The notes under the pieces are model-generated. The model was not told the origin of the DNA and did not search any database. It saw nothing but the letters and a program-made list of their open reading frames with translations. This document shows, piece by piece, positions 1 through 8,189 of a stretch of 64,000 nt of DNA. The position numbers and the translations under genes are program-made. The DNA lies in the NCBI GenBank assembly GCA_026162565.1, contig JAOEIQ010000008.1:1-64000 (forward strand). Direction: 5' to 3'. The first letter of the stretch is position 1, and the number at the start of each line of letters is the position of its first letter. The stretch is from Flavobacteriaceae bacterium NBU2973. GTDB lineage: Bacteria; Bacteroidota; Bacteroidia; Flavobacteriales; Flavobacteriaceae.

Positions 1-91
1 AGCGATGATGTACATTTCTCAAAGGGCGGGAATCGAGCGATAGCGAGATGTAGCAATTTGAGTTCACCTTTAGGTGAATTGTACATCATCG
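1..91. repeat. partial third copy of the 283-bp compound repeat
   Basis: Bases 1-91 match the last part of the compound repeats at 686-968 and 9006-9288. They contain the 11-bp inverted pair CGATGATGTAC (3-13) and GTACATCATCG (81-91), with an inner TTCACCT/AGGTGAA hairpin. The rest of the copy must lie to the left of the window. Confidence 0.85.
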
Positions 92-209
92 TTGTTGTAT
101 AAGAATAGTTGCGGTTTTGTGTGCGAGGATTTTCCGTAGGAAAATCAGATGTAACAAAATTGCAACGACTTTTGGTTAAGCCTAAAAATAGCAATTATTT
201 TTATACGGT
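92..209. repeat. attC-like intercassette element 1
   Basis: Its outer stem is GTATAAGAATAGTTGC (97-112) against GCAATTATTTTTATAC (191-206), 14 of 16 paired. An inner GATTTTCC/GGAAAATC hairpin lies near 127-147. The element abuts the compound-repeat end at 91 and ends where the GTTGGCAA arm of the next cassette starts at 210. It is 118 bp long, like the other elements of the array. Confidence 0.65.
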
Positions 210-224
210 GTTGGCAACTGGCTT

Positions 225-656
225 TTATTCGGTTAAACTTATTCCGTAATTTTTGTCAGACAGATAAAAATAATTTCCGTCTTCGTGTTCAAATCCGAAT
301 ATTTCTAAATCCGTTTTTTTCATAAAATTCGATAGATTTTGATTCAAACATTTAATATTCTTTTTTGGTTGAATTTTTAAAGGGAAGTTTTCAGAATTTG
401 GATTTTTTGTATGTATATAAATTCCATCTTCTCCGCTGTTATTTTCGTTAATCATAATCCACGTTTGATATTCATTCGGATATTTCTTGAGTTCAGATTT
501 AATATTTTCAAATTCATTCAGTAGTTTGTCAAGAAACTCTTTCCTTTTATTCCAATTTTTGTTTCCTTCACCATTCCAGTCGATATGTGTATGCCAAAAG
601 TCAAACCAACTATTTTTTCCTCCGCTGAAATCAAGTTTTTTTGTTATCATATTCAT
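225..656 (-). CDS. hypothetical cassette protein (143 aa)
   Basis: I do not recognise the family. The open frame continues upstream to 944, but those 94 extra codons are a translation of the 283-bp repeat and are not credible. The first sensible start is the ATG at 656 (MNMITKKL), with a second at 650. The protein is charged and rich in aromatic and asparagine residues, with no signal peptide or membrane segment, so it is probably a small cytosolic protein. Sequence features include GGKNSWFDFWHTHIDWNGEG near the N-terminus and a Glu/Lys-rich helix after it. The stop lies 7 nt inside the left arm (210-217) and the start 24 nt inside the right arm (681-688), so it fills the cassette. The exact start is uncertain. 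Confidence 0.65.
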   Translation of the reverse strand: MNMITKKLDFSGGKNSWFDFWHTHIDWNGEGNKNWNKRKEFLDKLLNEFENIKSELKKYPNEYQTWIMINENNSGEDGIYIHTKNPNSENFPLKIQPKKNIKCLNQNLSNFMKKTDLEIFGFEHEDGNYFYLSDKNYGISLTE

Positions 657-685
657 TTTTAGCGTTCTGTTTTGCGCTTGTTGCC

Positions 686-968
686 AACGCTGGGCTATGT
701 GAAGCCACGTTATGGATTTTAAAGTTAAGCAATTTATTGCATTAACTTTATAAATACATATTAAACGTGGACAGGTTGCATATAGCCGTTGATATGTACC
801 GTTTTCCTCGATGGCGCCTAAAGGTGATTTATAGCAGTGTACCAAATGCCTACTGCATATGCAAACTGGCATAGCCCAGCGATGATGTACATTTCTCAAA
901 GGGCGGGAATCGAGCGATAGTGAGATGTAGCAATTTGAGTTCACCTTTAGGTGAATTGTACATCATCG
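686..968. repeat. 283-bp compound palindromic repeat, copy A
   Basis: This copy matches 9006-9288 at 282 of 283 positions; the single difference is T at 921 against C at 9241. It holds two consecutive closed structures. The first is CTGGGCTATG (690-699) with CATAGCCCAG (870-879), enclosing nested pairs CCACGTT/AACGTGG, AAAGTTAA/TTAACTTT and TTGCATAT/ATATGCAA. The second is CGATGATGTAC (880-890) with GTACATCATCG (958-968). It directly follows the AAC arm of the first cassette. Confidence 0.85.
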
Positions 969-1084
969 TTTGGGTATATGGAAAGTAGCGGATTTCAAGC
1001 ACTAATTTTTCGGATTATAACTGACCTCTAATTTATTCATTTCCTTTCGATTAAGCGACTAAACCGCTATTTTTTATATACGTT
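969..1084. repeat. attC-like intercassette element 2
   Basis: Its outer stem is GTATATGGAAAGTAGCGG (974-991) against CCGCTATTTTTTATATAC (1064-1081), 15 of 18 paired. The element abuts compound repeat copy A and is followed at 1085 by the arm GTTGTGCGTA, whose partner TACGCACAAC is at 8999-9008. Confidence 0.6.
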
Positions 1085-1103
1085 GTTGTGCGTAGGCTTT
1101 TTA

Positions 1104-1200
1104 TCAAAAATGCATTTTCATTCCTTCATAAGTAAACTTAAATCCTAGGGTTTCATAGAAATTAATTGCTTTGGAGCCTTTTTTTGCACGATTTATCAAA
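1104..1200 (-). pseudogene. remnant of a GNAT acetyltransferase C-terminus
   Basis: Read on the minus strand, this stretch encodes a GNAT tail of the form KAINFYETLGF...EGMKMHF followed by a stop. It is clearly homologous to the end of the intact gene at 2988-3482 (EAIKFYEALGF...EGMKMHF). No ATG-started frame joins it, so the 5' part has been lost. The flanks match too: both copies are preceded on the plus strand by a related junction (1072-1095 and about 2977-2995). This suggests the junction plus gene was duplicated and one copy was then truncated. Homology fades upstream of about 1200-1230. Confidence 0.75.
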
Positions 1201-1489
1201 GAAAGGATAGAGTTCCAATTCGTCCGTTATTTATTCTCCTTTATTTATTTTTATCATTCGAAATTTTACATTCCGTTCAGACTTCGTTTCTTAATATACA
1301 TTTTTCGTCAATTGGAAATGACAATTTGAGGTTTTGTTAAATTATGCATAACAGCTTTGGATATGGTTTTGTTACGGAAAGGCACTCGTTTATTATCCCG
1401 CTTTAACTATAAGTTTAGTAAAATAGTTTAAAATTTAGAAAGGTATTCTGCCTAATGAGCTATAATAATTATCATTATTCGCCTCCTTA
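1201..1489. other. non-coding decayed stretch
   Basis: No convincing gene. The stretch is AT-rich and probably holds decayed cassette material: a weak TTTAACTAT/ATAGTTTAAA hairpin lies around 1403-1434. I see no complete element or intact arm here. Confidence 0.4.
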
Positions 1490-2905
1490 TTAGTATATTT
1501 TAGTAGCATGATGTTCTTTATCATATTGGTAAACAACTTGTTTAAAGATTATACCATGATTGTTTCTTAAAAATTGTACTGTTACTTCAGGGTTAAAATC
1601 TTTCACTAAAAAATTATCATCTCCAATTGGGATTAATTCTAAGAAAAAATTGTCGTTTACATTTAAAACTAATTTATCATCTTTAATTAGAAATTCTTTA
1701 ATATCATCTGGGTTTTTATCAATTGAATATTTTCCAGCATATTCTTCAAGGTGTTGATTTACTATATCTTCAGAATGATATAGTATTTGATAAATAATGT
1801 CCATAGGCATAAATGAGTTAGATGATTTTACATTTTGCAGAAGTATAATCACAGTATTATTATCTATATGTCTATCAAACATATTATAATATCCAGCCCA
1901 ATCTCCTCCATGACTGCTCCGTTTTCCTGTTACCCTACTTTCTACAATGAAATTTCCATAACCATAACTTGTATAACTGCTGTCTTTCAATAAATGATTT
2001 TTATACACTAAGCTTTTATCTTCTTGGGAAAGAAGTTTGTCTCCATTTAATACTTTGTGCCATCGGTATATATCAACAATATTTGATGCTAGTCCTCCAG
2101 CTCCATAAGTTTCGTCTAAATAATTATATCGATGATTTCTACTAAGTTTTCTTACATTGACTAGTCCATTTAATGAATCTATGCGTATGTAAGAATTTGT
2201 AATAGAAGGATAGAATTCACGTTTGGAAGGTTCGTAGAAAAACGTATTCTTCAAATTGTAGGGTATTAGTATTTTTTCATTAATGTAATCTTTGAATTTT
2301 TGACCTGTAACTCTTTCGATAATAGTGGCTAAAAATATGTATCCAGTATTCGAATATGACCAATCTTCGTTAGGCTTAAAGTAACTTTTAGGTTGATGCT
2401 TTTCAAACAGTTTAATAACGTCTACATTATTCATCACTTTATTCTTATCCCAATACTCTTCTGCAAGTTTAGCATAATCATAAATTCCACTTGTATGCGA
2501 AATCAAGTTTTCAATGGTAATTTCTGAGTAGATTGATAACTCAGGAATATGTTTGGAAATGGGGTCGAAGATTGAAAGTTGATTTTCTTTATATAAGTTT
2601 AATACTGCAATAGCAGTAAATTGTTTAGTTATCGAAGCAAGTCTAAATATGGAGGATTTATTCAGTTTAATGGCTTTGTCCAAATCAGAATACCCATAGC
2701 TTTTTGAAAGAATAATTGTATCATTCATGGCAACTAACACATTTCCATTGAACTGTTCTTCTTTTTGCATTTGATGAAAAAGACTATCTAACTTTTTGCT
2801 TTTTTTATTAGTGTGTTCGGTAAATAAATTCTCATTTTTAGGTCTTGAACAGGAGCTTAGAAGTCCCAATACCGATATAATAACTATAATTAATTTGAAT
2901 TTCAT
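1490..2905 (-). CDS. serine hydrolase, class C beta-lactamase/DD-peptidase family lipoprotein
   Basis: A 471-aa protein of the beta-lactamase class C and penicillin-binding superfamily. The N-terminus has a hydrophobic segment and a lipobox ending LSSC, so it is probably a lipoprotein. All three active-site motifs are present: SITK (SxxK, within LASITKQF), YSN (within YSNTGY) and HGG (within HGGDWAGYYN). Members hydrolyse beta-lactams, D-peptides or esters; the sequence does not tell which. The C-terminal 120 or so residues form a small beta-rich domain often seen in these proteins. It is one of two such hydrolases inside the large cassette unit (the other is at 4630) and follows the GNAT gene by 82 nt. 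An antibiotic-resistance role should not be assumed. Confidence 0.85.
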   Translation of the reverse strand: MKFKLIIVIISVLGLLSSCSRPKNENLFTEHTNKKSKKLDSLFHQMQKEEQFNGNVLVAMNDTIILSKSYGYSDLDKAIKLNKSSIFRLASITKQFTAIAVLNLYKENQLSIFDPISKHIPELSIYSEITIENLISHTSGIYDYAKLAEEYWDKNKVMNNVDVIKLFEKHQPKSYFKPNEDWSYSNTGYIFLATIIERVTGQKFKDYINEKILIPYNLKNTFFYEPSKREFYPSITNSYIRIDSLNGLVNVRKLSRNHRYNYLDETYGAGGLASNIVDIYRWHKVLNGDKLLSQEDKSLVYKNHLLKDSSYTSYGYGNFIVESRVTGKRSSHGGDWAGYYNMFDRHIDNNTVIILLQNVKSSNSFMPMDIIYQILYHSEDIVNQHLEEYAGKYSIDKNPDDIKEFLIKDDKLVLNVNDNFFLELIPIGDDNFLVKDFNPEVTVQFLRNNHGIIFKQVVYQYDKEHHATKIY

Positions 2906-2987
2906 TTTTAATCTTTATTGATTTATCATTACTCTTTGTCACGTCATCAAATATGGATACTGATTAAGGTTTAATTTACGTGATTTT
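2906..2987. other. degenerate cassette junction between two genes
   Basis: The end of this gap and the first bases of the next gene read TTTTTTATATGTTGCTGTGCGAAG. They resemble the intact junction at 1072-1095 (TTTTTTATATACGTTGTTGTGCGTAG), but the arm is mutated and I see no matching right arm. It may be a dead junction that fused neighbouring cassettes. Confidence 0.4.
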
Positions 2988-3482
2988 TTATATGTTGCTG
3001 TGCGAAGACTTTTGTCGAAAATGCATTTTCATTCCTTCATGAGAAGAATTGAATCCTAGGGCTTCATAAAATTTAATTGCTTCTGGTCTTTTTTTGTCTG
3101 TTGTTAGTTGTAATAAATGTGCCTTTCTTTCTTTTGCAATGTTGATTGCCCATTCAAGCATTTTTTTTCCAAGTCCGATACCTCTTTTGTCTTTTCTGAT
3201 TCTGACAGCTTCTATTTGCGCTCTTATTCCACCACGATACGTAAGGTATTGGATGAATGTTAATTGCAGAGTTCCAATAATTTCATAGCTGTCATTTTCT
3301 ACAACAATAAGCTCTTGATTCTTGTCTGTATTTATATTTTTAAAAGCATTTATATATTCTATTGGTAATGGTGTTTGAAAATTTTCCCTTGTTTTTCCAA
3401 GCTCATCGTCAGCTATCATTTCTATAATTTTTGAGACGTCATTTATTGTTGCTTTTCTAAATTTTATGTTTCGGTTTACCAT
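2988..3482 (-). CDS. GNAT family N-acetyltransferase
   Basis: A 164-aa acetyltransferase of the GNAT fold, which moves an acetyl group from acetyl-CoA to an amine; the substrate is unknown. The pyrophosphate-binding motif A is RGIGLGKKM, preceded by the beta-strand IEAVRIRKDK. The C-terminal FYEALGF motif is typical of the family. The last codons (QKSSHSNI) are read from the degenerate junction: the decayed paralogue at 1104 stops right after MKMHF, so this copy has lost the original stop and reads through the old arm. The ATG at 3482 lies 2 nt past the stop of the upstream gene, which implies translational coupling in the operon that begins at 8103. Confidence 0.85.
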   Translation of the reverse strand: MVNRNIKFRKATINDVSKIIEMIADDELGKTRENFQTPLPIEYINAFKNINTDKNQELIVVENDSYEIIGTLQLTFIQYLTYRGGIRAQIEAVRIRKDKRGIGLGKKMLEWAINIAKERKAHLLQLTTDKKRPEAIKFYEALGFNSSHEGMKMHFRQKSSHSNI

Positions 3483-3483
3483 A

Positions 3484-4626
3484 TTAATTAGTTAAGTGCT
3501 TTATTCTCTTTTTAATATCATAAAAGAGTAATTTATTTATCTCTTCTCTATTAAGATTTTTTAATTCATCATCTTTTACACCAGTACATTTCATAAATGA
3601 TTTGAAATCTTCTATGTTCTCAGGATTTATAAAATCTTTTTCTACTGTTACGCTTTCATAGTCTTCATAATGGTTTAGAAAAATATATCCGTCACAAAAC
3701 ATTTTTAATGAAAAGTTAGGATGTCCGAATGCATAATAGGTATCTGTTGCTGGAAGTTCTCCAAATGGAGAATTATAAGTATCAAAGCCAACTCTTTTGT
3801 TATCAAATTGTCTCATTATTGAGTCAATTACTCCATGTATAGGAGGTACAAAATTTTTACCCCATTCTTTGTCAGATGTCCAAGGGAAATGAAGATAAAT
3901 ATTAAATACCCTATCATTCAACGTATCATAGAGTATATTTCCCATTCGTGTTTTTTCAAGCTTGTATAACTTCTTTTCTTCAAAGTCATAAACTGGGTGG
4001 TGATATTTTGTAAACGAATGGTGGGCTCCTGCAAAAATAAGAGCTTTTTTATCGCTTTGGACTAGTTCTTTTAGTACCACATCTGCCATATATCTATCAT
4101 AATCATTTCCACCAAACCTTGCTAATCCCTTTTTGCATGGGTCAAAAGGCGGAGACAGATTTATGATTCTAAATTTAGTTTCGTCAGAACGAATTGACTG
4201 ATTAACTTTCCATGCAGCTTCATAAATATCTATATACTCTTTAAAGGTCCAATCTGCTTGACTTTTAAATATAATTGAGCGAGCCAGATTTCTATCAAAT
4301 TCAGGGAGGTTTAATAATGAATCAACTAAATGCTGAAATGGATAGGCGCCAGCCTCAATAGCTAAATGATGAATTCCATTATTATGTAGTTCAGGAATTA
4401 ACTTTGAAATTAACTCAACATCGTGTTTAACTCGATGGAATTCTCCAATTATTATGTAATCATGTTCATCAAACTTTTTGATTATATAATCTTCAGGTGT
4501 CTGCCAATTATCCTTCAAATAATTAATCAATAAACTTTCTTTTTCAGAATTTGTTTTATTTGAACTTTGACAGTTTAACATTAGCGTAAAAACTATTAAA
4601 ACTAAAAGTCTACTTATAGTTTCCAT
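3484..4626 (-). CDS. ChaN/erythromycin-esterase-like lipoprotein
   Basis: A 380-aa protein with a hydrophobic N-terminus and a lipobox-like LMLNC, so probably membrane-anchored outside the cytoplasm. The pattern IIIGEFHRVKHDVEL, followed by HLAIEAGAYPFQ and later IFAGAHHSF, is that of the EreA/ChaN/TIKI-like fold, in which Glu and His residues from these strands form the active or metal site. Members include erythromycin esterases and haem-binding ChaN; the substrate cannot be named here. It sits between a serine hydrolase (4 nt upstream) and a GNAT (2 nt downstream) in a tightly packed minus-strand operon. The family call is by motif resemblance only. Confidence 0.6.
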   Translation of the reverse strand: METISRLLVLIVFTLMLNCQSSNKTNSEKESLLINYLKDNWQTPEDYIIKKFDEHDYIIIGEFHRVKHDVELISKLIPELHNNGIHHLAIEAGAYPFQHLVDSLLNLPEFDRNLARSIIFKSQADWTFKEYIDIYEAAWKVNQSIRSDETKFRIINLSPPFDPCKKGLARFGGNDYDRYMADVVLKELVQSDKKALIFAGAHHSFTKYHHPVYDFEEKKLYKLEKTRMGNILYDTLNDRVFNIYLHFPWTSDKEWGKNFVPPIHGVIDSIMRQFDNKRVGFDTYNSPFGELPATDTYYAFGHPNFSLKMFCDGYIFLNHYEDYESVTVEKDFINPENIEDFKSFMKCTGVKDDELKNLNREEINKLLFYDIKKRIKHLTN

Positions 4627-4629
4627 CTT

Positions 4630-5973
4630 TTATTCTTTAGACGTTATTTTTTTTAATGTAAATTCCTGACCAGCTTGTTTTAATATTAAGAAATTTTCTT
4701 GAGTATTAAATTCAATAACAACATTTGCTTTTTTAAACTCAAAGATATCTTTCTCAATAGCCGATAACGGAAATGATGGTTGTCCTTTTCCTTGTGCCAT
4801 CAATAAGCCATTTTCTTTGAATATTTTTAATTCAATAGGTAGTTTTTGAGCCTTATAATTACCCACATAAAAATCAAAGAAATTTTTATTGGGTATATAT
4901 TCTTTGAATTCAGGAAGTTTGTATTCTTTATCATAAAGAATACTGTAGATGCCAATGGCAAAATCATTTGTTGGAAAATGCTCTCCGTTAATAATGTAAG
5001 TTATTGCCAACTTATTAGTGAGGTTATAAGAACAAACTCCATGTGTTCCAAAAGTGTCTCCACCATGGCCAAAAGATATTTCATCATAAAAAGGCACTTT
5101 CATTATACCTAATCCAATCCAATCATTCTCTTTTGGCAACATTTCTTCTAAAGAACTTTTTTTAATTAATTTATAGGTAAATAGGACATTCAGAAAATAG
5201 TTTATATCATGAGCAGTAGATGCTACATTTCCAACACCAGTTGTGTTAGGGAAATAAAAATCTTTAATTTTTTCCCATTTTTCATTTTTTCTTATGTAGG
5301 AGTTAGAGATAAATTTAGTATCTGTATTTTTATCAATTGCGAATGTGTTTTTTAAATCCAAAGGCTTTAGAATTTCATCTTTAATAATTTGAGAATAGGG
5401 TTTATTATGTTTCTTTTCTAAAATTTGTGCAAGTAAGTAATACGCAGAGTTGGAATACCTTACTTTTTCACCTGGTTCAAATGCTACATCTTGTCTCAAG
5501 ATTTCTCGCATAATTTCTATCTTAGTTGTTGGCTCCTTAAGCCAAAAGTGTAAACTATCATATTTCGTCACATAATCTTTAAGCCCACTCTTATGATTCA
5601 ACATGTGTCTTATTTGGATTTTATCTGCATTTGGCATTAATGGAAAATAATTATCTAGTCTTTCATTAAAATCAATCTTACCTTCTTCTTTAAGTTTAGC
5701 AAAGAGAACAGCGGTAAATAATTTTGTCATTGAACCTACGGTATATTTCTTTTCTTCTGATGAATTTTTATCTACTTTCTGTTCGTTAAATGTCATATTA
5801 ACGAGTTCTCTTCCATCTTCAAAAATTGATAATGTTCCAACAATTTGATTGTTTTTCTCAAAATGATTTACGTAGTCTTTTATGAGTTTTATCTTATCCG
5901 TATTGACTACTTGATTTTGAGCAATACCATTATAAAACACAAATAGTATGATAATGATGACTATATTTTTCAT
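4630..5973 (-). CDS. serine hydrolase, class C beta-lactamase family, exported
   Basis: A 447-aa protein with a signal peptide (MKNIVIIIILFVFYNGIAQ). Active-site motifs are SMTK (SxxK), YSN (YSNSAYY) and HGG (HGGDTFG). The C-terminal region from about residue 355 is a small beta-domain. It probably acts in the periplasm on a D-peptide, ester or lactam; no sequence feature decides which. The start codon overlaps the stop of the upstream 118-aa gene by 4 nt (ATGA type), so the two are coupled. It is only distantly similar to the hydrolase at 1490, so the pair is not a recent duplication. Confidence 0.85.
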   Translation of the reverse strand: MKNIVIIIILFVFYNGIAQNQVVNTDKIKLIKDYVNHFEKNNQIVGTLSIFEDGRELVNMTFNEQKVDKNSSEEKKYTVGSMTKLFTAVLFAKLKEEGKIDFNERLDNYFPLMPNADKIQIRHMLNHKSGLKDYVTKYDSLHFWLKEPTTKIEIMREILRQDVAFEPGEKVRYSNSAYYLLAQILEKKHNKPYSQIIKDEILKPLDLKNTFAIDKNTDTKFISNSYIRKNEKWEKIKDFYFPNTTGVGNVASTAHDINYFLNVLFTYKLIKKSSLEEMLPKENDWIGLGIMKVPFYDEISFGHGGDTFGTHGVCSYNLTNKLAITYIINGEHFPTNDFAIGIYSILYDKEYKLPEFKEYIPNKNFFDFYVGNYKAQKLPIELKIFKENGLLMAQGKGQPSFPLSAIEKDIFEFKKANVVIEFNTQENFLILKQAGQEFTLKKITSKE

Positions 5974-6326
5974 ATTTCTGTTTTCTTATTTGTTAATAAT
6001 TCTTTTATAATCTTGGCTTGTTTAGACATCTTAATATCTGTTAACCATATTCCCAGTTTCTTCTTTTTAAGGGTGATAACGATATTTGCTTTTTTGTAGG
6101 CGTCTGCATCTGGAAAATATGGGATACCATTAAAAATCCAAGTTATTATTCGTAACCATTTTGCTAGTTTTGGAAACCAGATTTTATTTAGTTCCACAGA
6201 TTCTAAATCACTGTAGTTGTAAATACCAGTATTTTGAATTGTTTTTTCATCAATGATTTGAAATCCATTTTCAGTAAATTGAAATTCAATTTTTGGATTT
6301 TCTTTCAAAAGTATGGTTTCACTCAT
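5970..6326 (-). CDS. hypothetical protein (118 aa), PH-like or membrane-associated
   Basis: I do not recognise a named family. The sequence alternates beta-strand stretches (KIEFQFTENGFQII) with one hydrophobic, aromatic stretch (LRIITWIFNGIPYF) and ends in a Lys-rich helix. The layout resembles small PH-like proteins of Bacteroidota, but that is a guess. It overlaps the downstream serine hydrolase by 4 nt and lies 17 nt after the flavin-binding-fold gene, so it belongs to the operon. Confidence 0.6.
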   Translation of the reverse strand: MSETILLKENPKIEFQFTENGFQIIDEKTIQNTGIYNYSDLESVELNKIWFPKLAKWLRIITWIFNGIPYFPDADAYKKANIVITLKKKKLGIWLTDIKMSKQAKIIKELLTNKKTEI

Positions 6327-6343
6327 TTTACATTGGTTTAATT

Positions 6344-6796
6344 CTAAATTCCATATGCCTTTTTAGCACTTACTATTTGTTCTTGTTCAGTTGTTTCTGG
6401 ATAAAGCACATATTTTGGTGCAAGAATGGGTTTAGTTTTTTCTACTGTAATTTCTGTGATTGTAGTAAAAGGAAAATCACCTCCTGTCATTTCAGTCAAA
6501 ATTTTTTCCATGTGCAAGAAGTCAGAATCGGCTTTTGTGATTATTCTAGCTTTTCCTTTGATTTGAAAACCTTTTTGTATCAAAATGTCAATAAAACTCA
6601 CACAAACATTTTTGTTCTGCTTGATATTTCTAACAGTTTGAGGTGAAGCGATATTGGCAACAATGATTTTATCTGTACCATAACAATTAAAAATTTCTTT
6701 TGGAGAAACATTCGGAAAATTATCAGCAGATGATGTTGCCAACCAACATAAAACACTCTTATTAATATACTTCTTAATTTCTGCGCTTAATTCCAT
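6344..6796 (-). CDS. pyridoxamine 5'-phosphate oxidase-like (split-barrel FMN-binding) protein
   Basis: A protein of about 150 aa with the split-barrel pattern: an N-terminal helix, then WLATSSADNFPNVSPKE (the substrate/FMN strand), NKNVCVSFID and KGKARI. Known members bind FMN, F420 or haem and reduce or detoxify small molecules. The open frame extends to 6841, but the ATG at 6796 (MELSAEIKK) lies just past the stop of the upstream gene (6799) and gives the usual family N-terminus, so I prefer it. It is an internal operon gene. Confidence 0.75.
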   Translation of the reverse strand: MELSAEIKKYINKSVLCWLATSSADNFPNVSPKEIFNCYGTDKIIVANIASPQTVRNIKQNKNVCVSFIDILIQKGFQIKGKARIITKADSDFLHMEKILTEMTGGDFPFTTITEITVEKTKPILAPKYVLYPETTEQEQIVSAKKAYGI

Positions 6797-6798
6797 TT

Positions 6799-7359
6799 TT
6801 ATTGGGCTAAACTTTTTATACATTTTTCTCTGATACTCCATACCTGATTAAACTCCAATTCTGACTTGGTTTCTTTTATCCATTTTTTTATAAATTCTTT
6901 ATGATAGTTAACCTTAAATTCAACAACTTGTTCGGGTTGAATTTCGAGTTCTTCAATTATGTCATTTTCAAATTTTTTAAAGTTGCTTTCAGTGGTTGTT
7001 ATATCTATGTTTTTTCTATCAATGTTCAAGTAGCAGTGTGCTTCAGGAATGAAATCAAGGTTATTTTTAGTCAGTACATTCCCAATTTTTGGCGTGTTCG
7101 TTTCGTTCATTTGATACATTCCAAGAATGAGTTTTATGTTTGGAATATCATTTACATCTGCAAGTTTTTTTAGCATTGCGTGTTTAGAACTACAACTTCC
7201 TTTTTGTTCTGAAATGACTAATTTAAAATCTGTTCGATTAGAGTTTCGCCCATATGGTAAGCATCTTACAAATTCAATTGCTTCTTTCCAAGTGTCTATT
7301 CCTTTATCTTTTAACAGGTTAGTCAATTCGTCTTTAGATGTTAGTTTACATTCTTGCAT
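6799..7359 (-). CDS. transglutaminase-like cysteine protein
   Basis: A 186-aa protein with a papain/transglutaminase-like arrangement. Cys56 lies in KGSCSSKHAMLKKLA, a helix starting with the nucleophile, followed by PNIKLILGMYQMNE. His108 lies in PEAHCYLNID, and a downstream Asp (114 or 119) could complete a triad. Such proteins are peptidases or amidases. The ATG lies 2 nt past the stop of the GNAT gene at 7362, and its stop lies 2 nt before the preferred start of the next gene, so all three are coupled. No signal peptide. The function is inferred from motif spacing only. Confidence 0.55.
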   Translation of the reverse strand: MQECKLTSKDELTNLLKDKGIDTWKEAIEFVRCLPYGRNSNRTDFKLVISEQKGSCSSKHAMLKKLADVNDIPNIKLILGMYQMNETNTPKIGNVLTKNNLDFIPEAHCYLNIDRKNIDITTTESNFKKFENDIIEELEIQPEQVVEFKVNYHKEFIKKWIKETKSELEFNQVWSIREKCIKSLAQ

Positions 7360-7361
7360 TC

Positions 7362-7877
7362 TTATATACCTTTTGAGAAGATTTTATTTTTATATTCATT
7401 TCCATTAACTAAAAAAGTTGATTTTCCAACTTCTTCATATTTGTTTCTTTGATAGAATTTTATAGCTCTGCTATTTTTTCCATAAACTGAAAGCCAAATT
7501 GTATCTAATTGCAGTTCTTTAGCTTTCTCCTCAAGAAAGGTTAAAAATTGTTGACCGATTTTTAATGGAATAAAATCTTTCAAAATATAAATTCGCTCCA
7601 ATTGACAACAATTTTGTGAGTCCACATTTTTATTATTTGAATTTAAAACCAGTTTTGCATAACCAATAGGTAAATCATCTTTACTAATAATGAAAAAAAT
7701 GTTTTTTGGGTCAATCATTTCATTCTCGATTTGTGAAACGGAAAAAGCACTTTCATTGTATCTCATTAAGTCTTTTTTGTTGTCAATAAAATGACCGTGA
7801 GATTCAGTATAAGTTATTGTGCCTAAAAGAGCCAAAATTTTTACATCTTTAGATTGAGCTTTATTTATTGAAATCAT
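7362..7877 (-). CDS. GNAT family N-acetyltransferase
   Basis: A 171-aa GNAT-fold protein. The core includes LERIYILKDFIPLKIGQQFL, a divergent motif A, and IWLSVYGKNSRAIKFYQRNKYEEVG, the typical second half. It begins MISINKAQSKDVKILALL, as many GNATs do. Its 5' end overlaps the end of the small membrane-protein gene by 17 nt. Its substrate is unknown. It is not a close paralogue of the GNAT at 2988. Confidence 0.85.
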   Translation of the reverse strand: MISINKAQSKDVKILALLGTITYTESHGHFIDNKKDLMRYNESAFSVSQIENEMIDPKNIFFIISKDDLPIGYAKLVLNSNNKNVDSQNCCQLERIYILKDFIPLKIGQQFLTFLEEKAKELQLDTIWLSVYGKNSRAIKFYQRNKYEEVGKSTFLVNGNEYKNKIFSKGI

Positions 7878-8103
7878 TGTTATCTATTTTTAACCTTTTC
7901 AGTCTGTAAATATGTAGAACTACTGCTATAGAGCAACCAATAATTATAGGGAAAGCAATTAATAGTATTCCATAAATAATATAGATAAAATTGGCAAGCG
8001 CTGAAATTAATCTTAATTTATATTCCCCTTTTACCGACATAGAATATAAATTTATTACCAAAGCAGAGTAACCTATTATGTCGATTGTTATAGATTTTAG
8101 CAT
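7861..8103 (-). CDS. small inner-membrane protein (80 aa), YgjV/SemiSWEET-like
   Basis: Three hydrophobic segments (about residues 5-22, 31-45 and 47-65) with short loops. The pattern IGYSALVINLYSMSVKGEYKLRLISALANFIYIIYGILL resembles YgjV and SemiSWEET-like small membrane proteins, which are half-transporters; this link is tentative. It is the first gene of the minus-strand operon reaching at least to 2988 and is read away from the HxlR gene. The shared 86-nt gap holds an inverted repeat that may be the operator. Confidence 0.6.
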   Translation of the reverse strand: MLKSITIDIIGYSALVINLYSMSVKGEYKLRLISALANFIYIIYGILLIAFPIIIGCSIAVVLHIYRLKRLKIDNNDFNK

Positions 8104-8112
8104 ATACTATAC

Positions 8113-8129
8113 TTTTTACAGTGTAAAAA
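8113..8129. promoter_or_regulatory. inverted repeat, candidate HxlR operator
   Basis: TTTTTACA (8113-8120), one base, then TGTAAAAA (8122-8129): a perfect 8-bp dyad in the divergent gap between the HxlR regulator (start 8190) and the operon head (start 8103). HxlR proteins are dimers that usually bind such sites next to their own gene. It lies 10 nt from the operon start, so binding would probably block transcription. Confidence 0.5.
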
Positions 8130-8189
8130 TATTTTGATTATTTTTACCAGGCAATAACTGTTAGGATTGATAGGTTAAAGATTATAGTT

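Noticed and set aside
657-944. N-terminal extension of the gene at 225-656
   Set aside because: These codons are the compound repeat read in frame. The ATG at 656 gives a sensible protein confined to the cassette.
1490-5973. Antibiotic-resistance beta-lactamases
   Set aside because: SxxK, YxN and HGG motifs are shared by esterases and D-peptidases of the same superfamily; nothing here shows lactamase activity.
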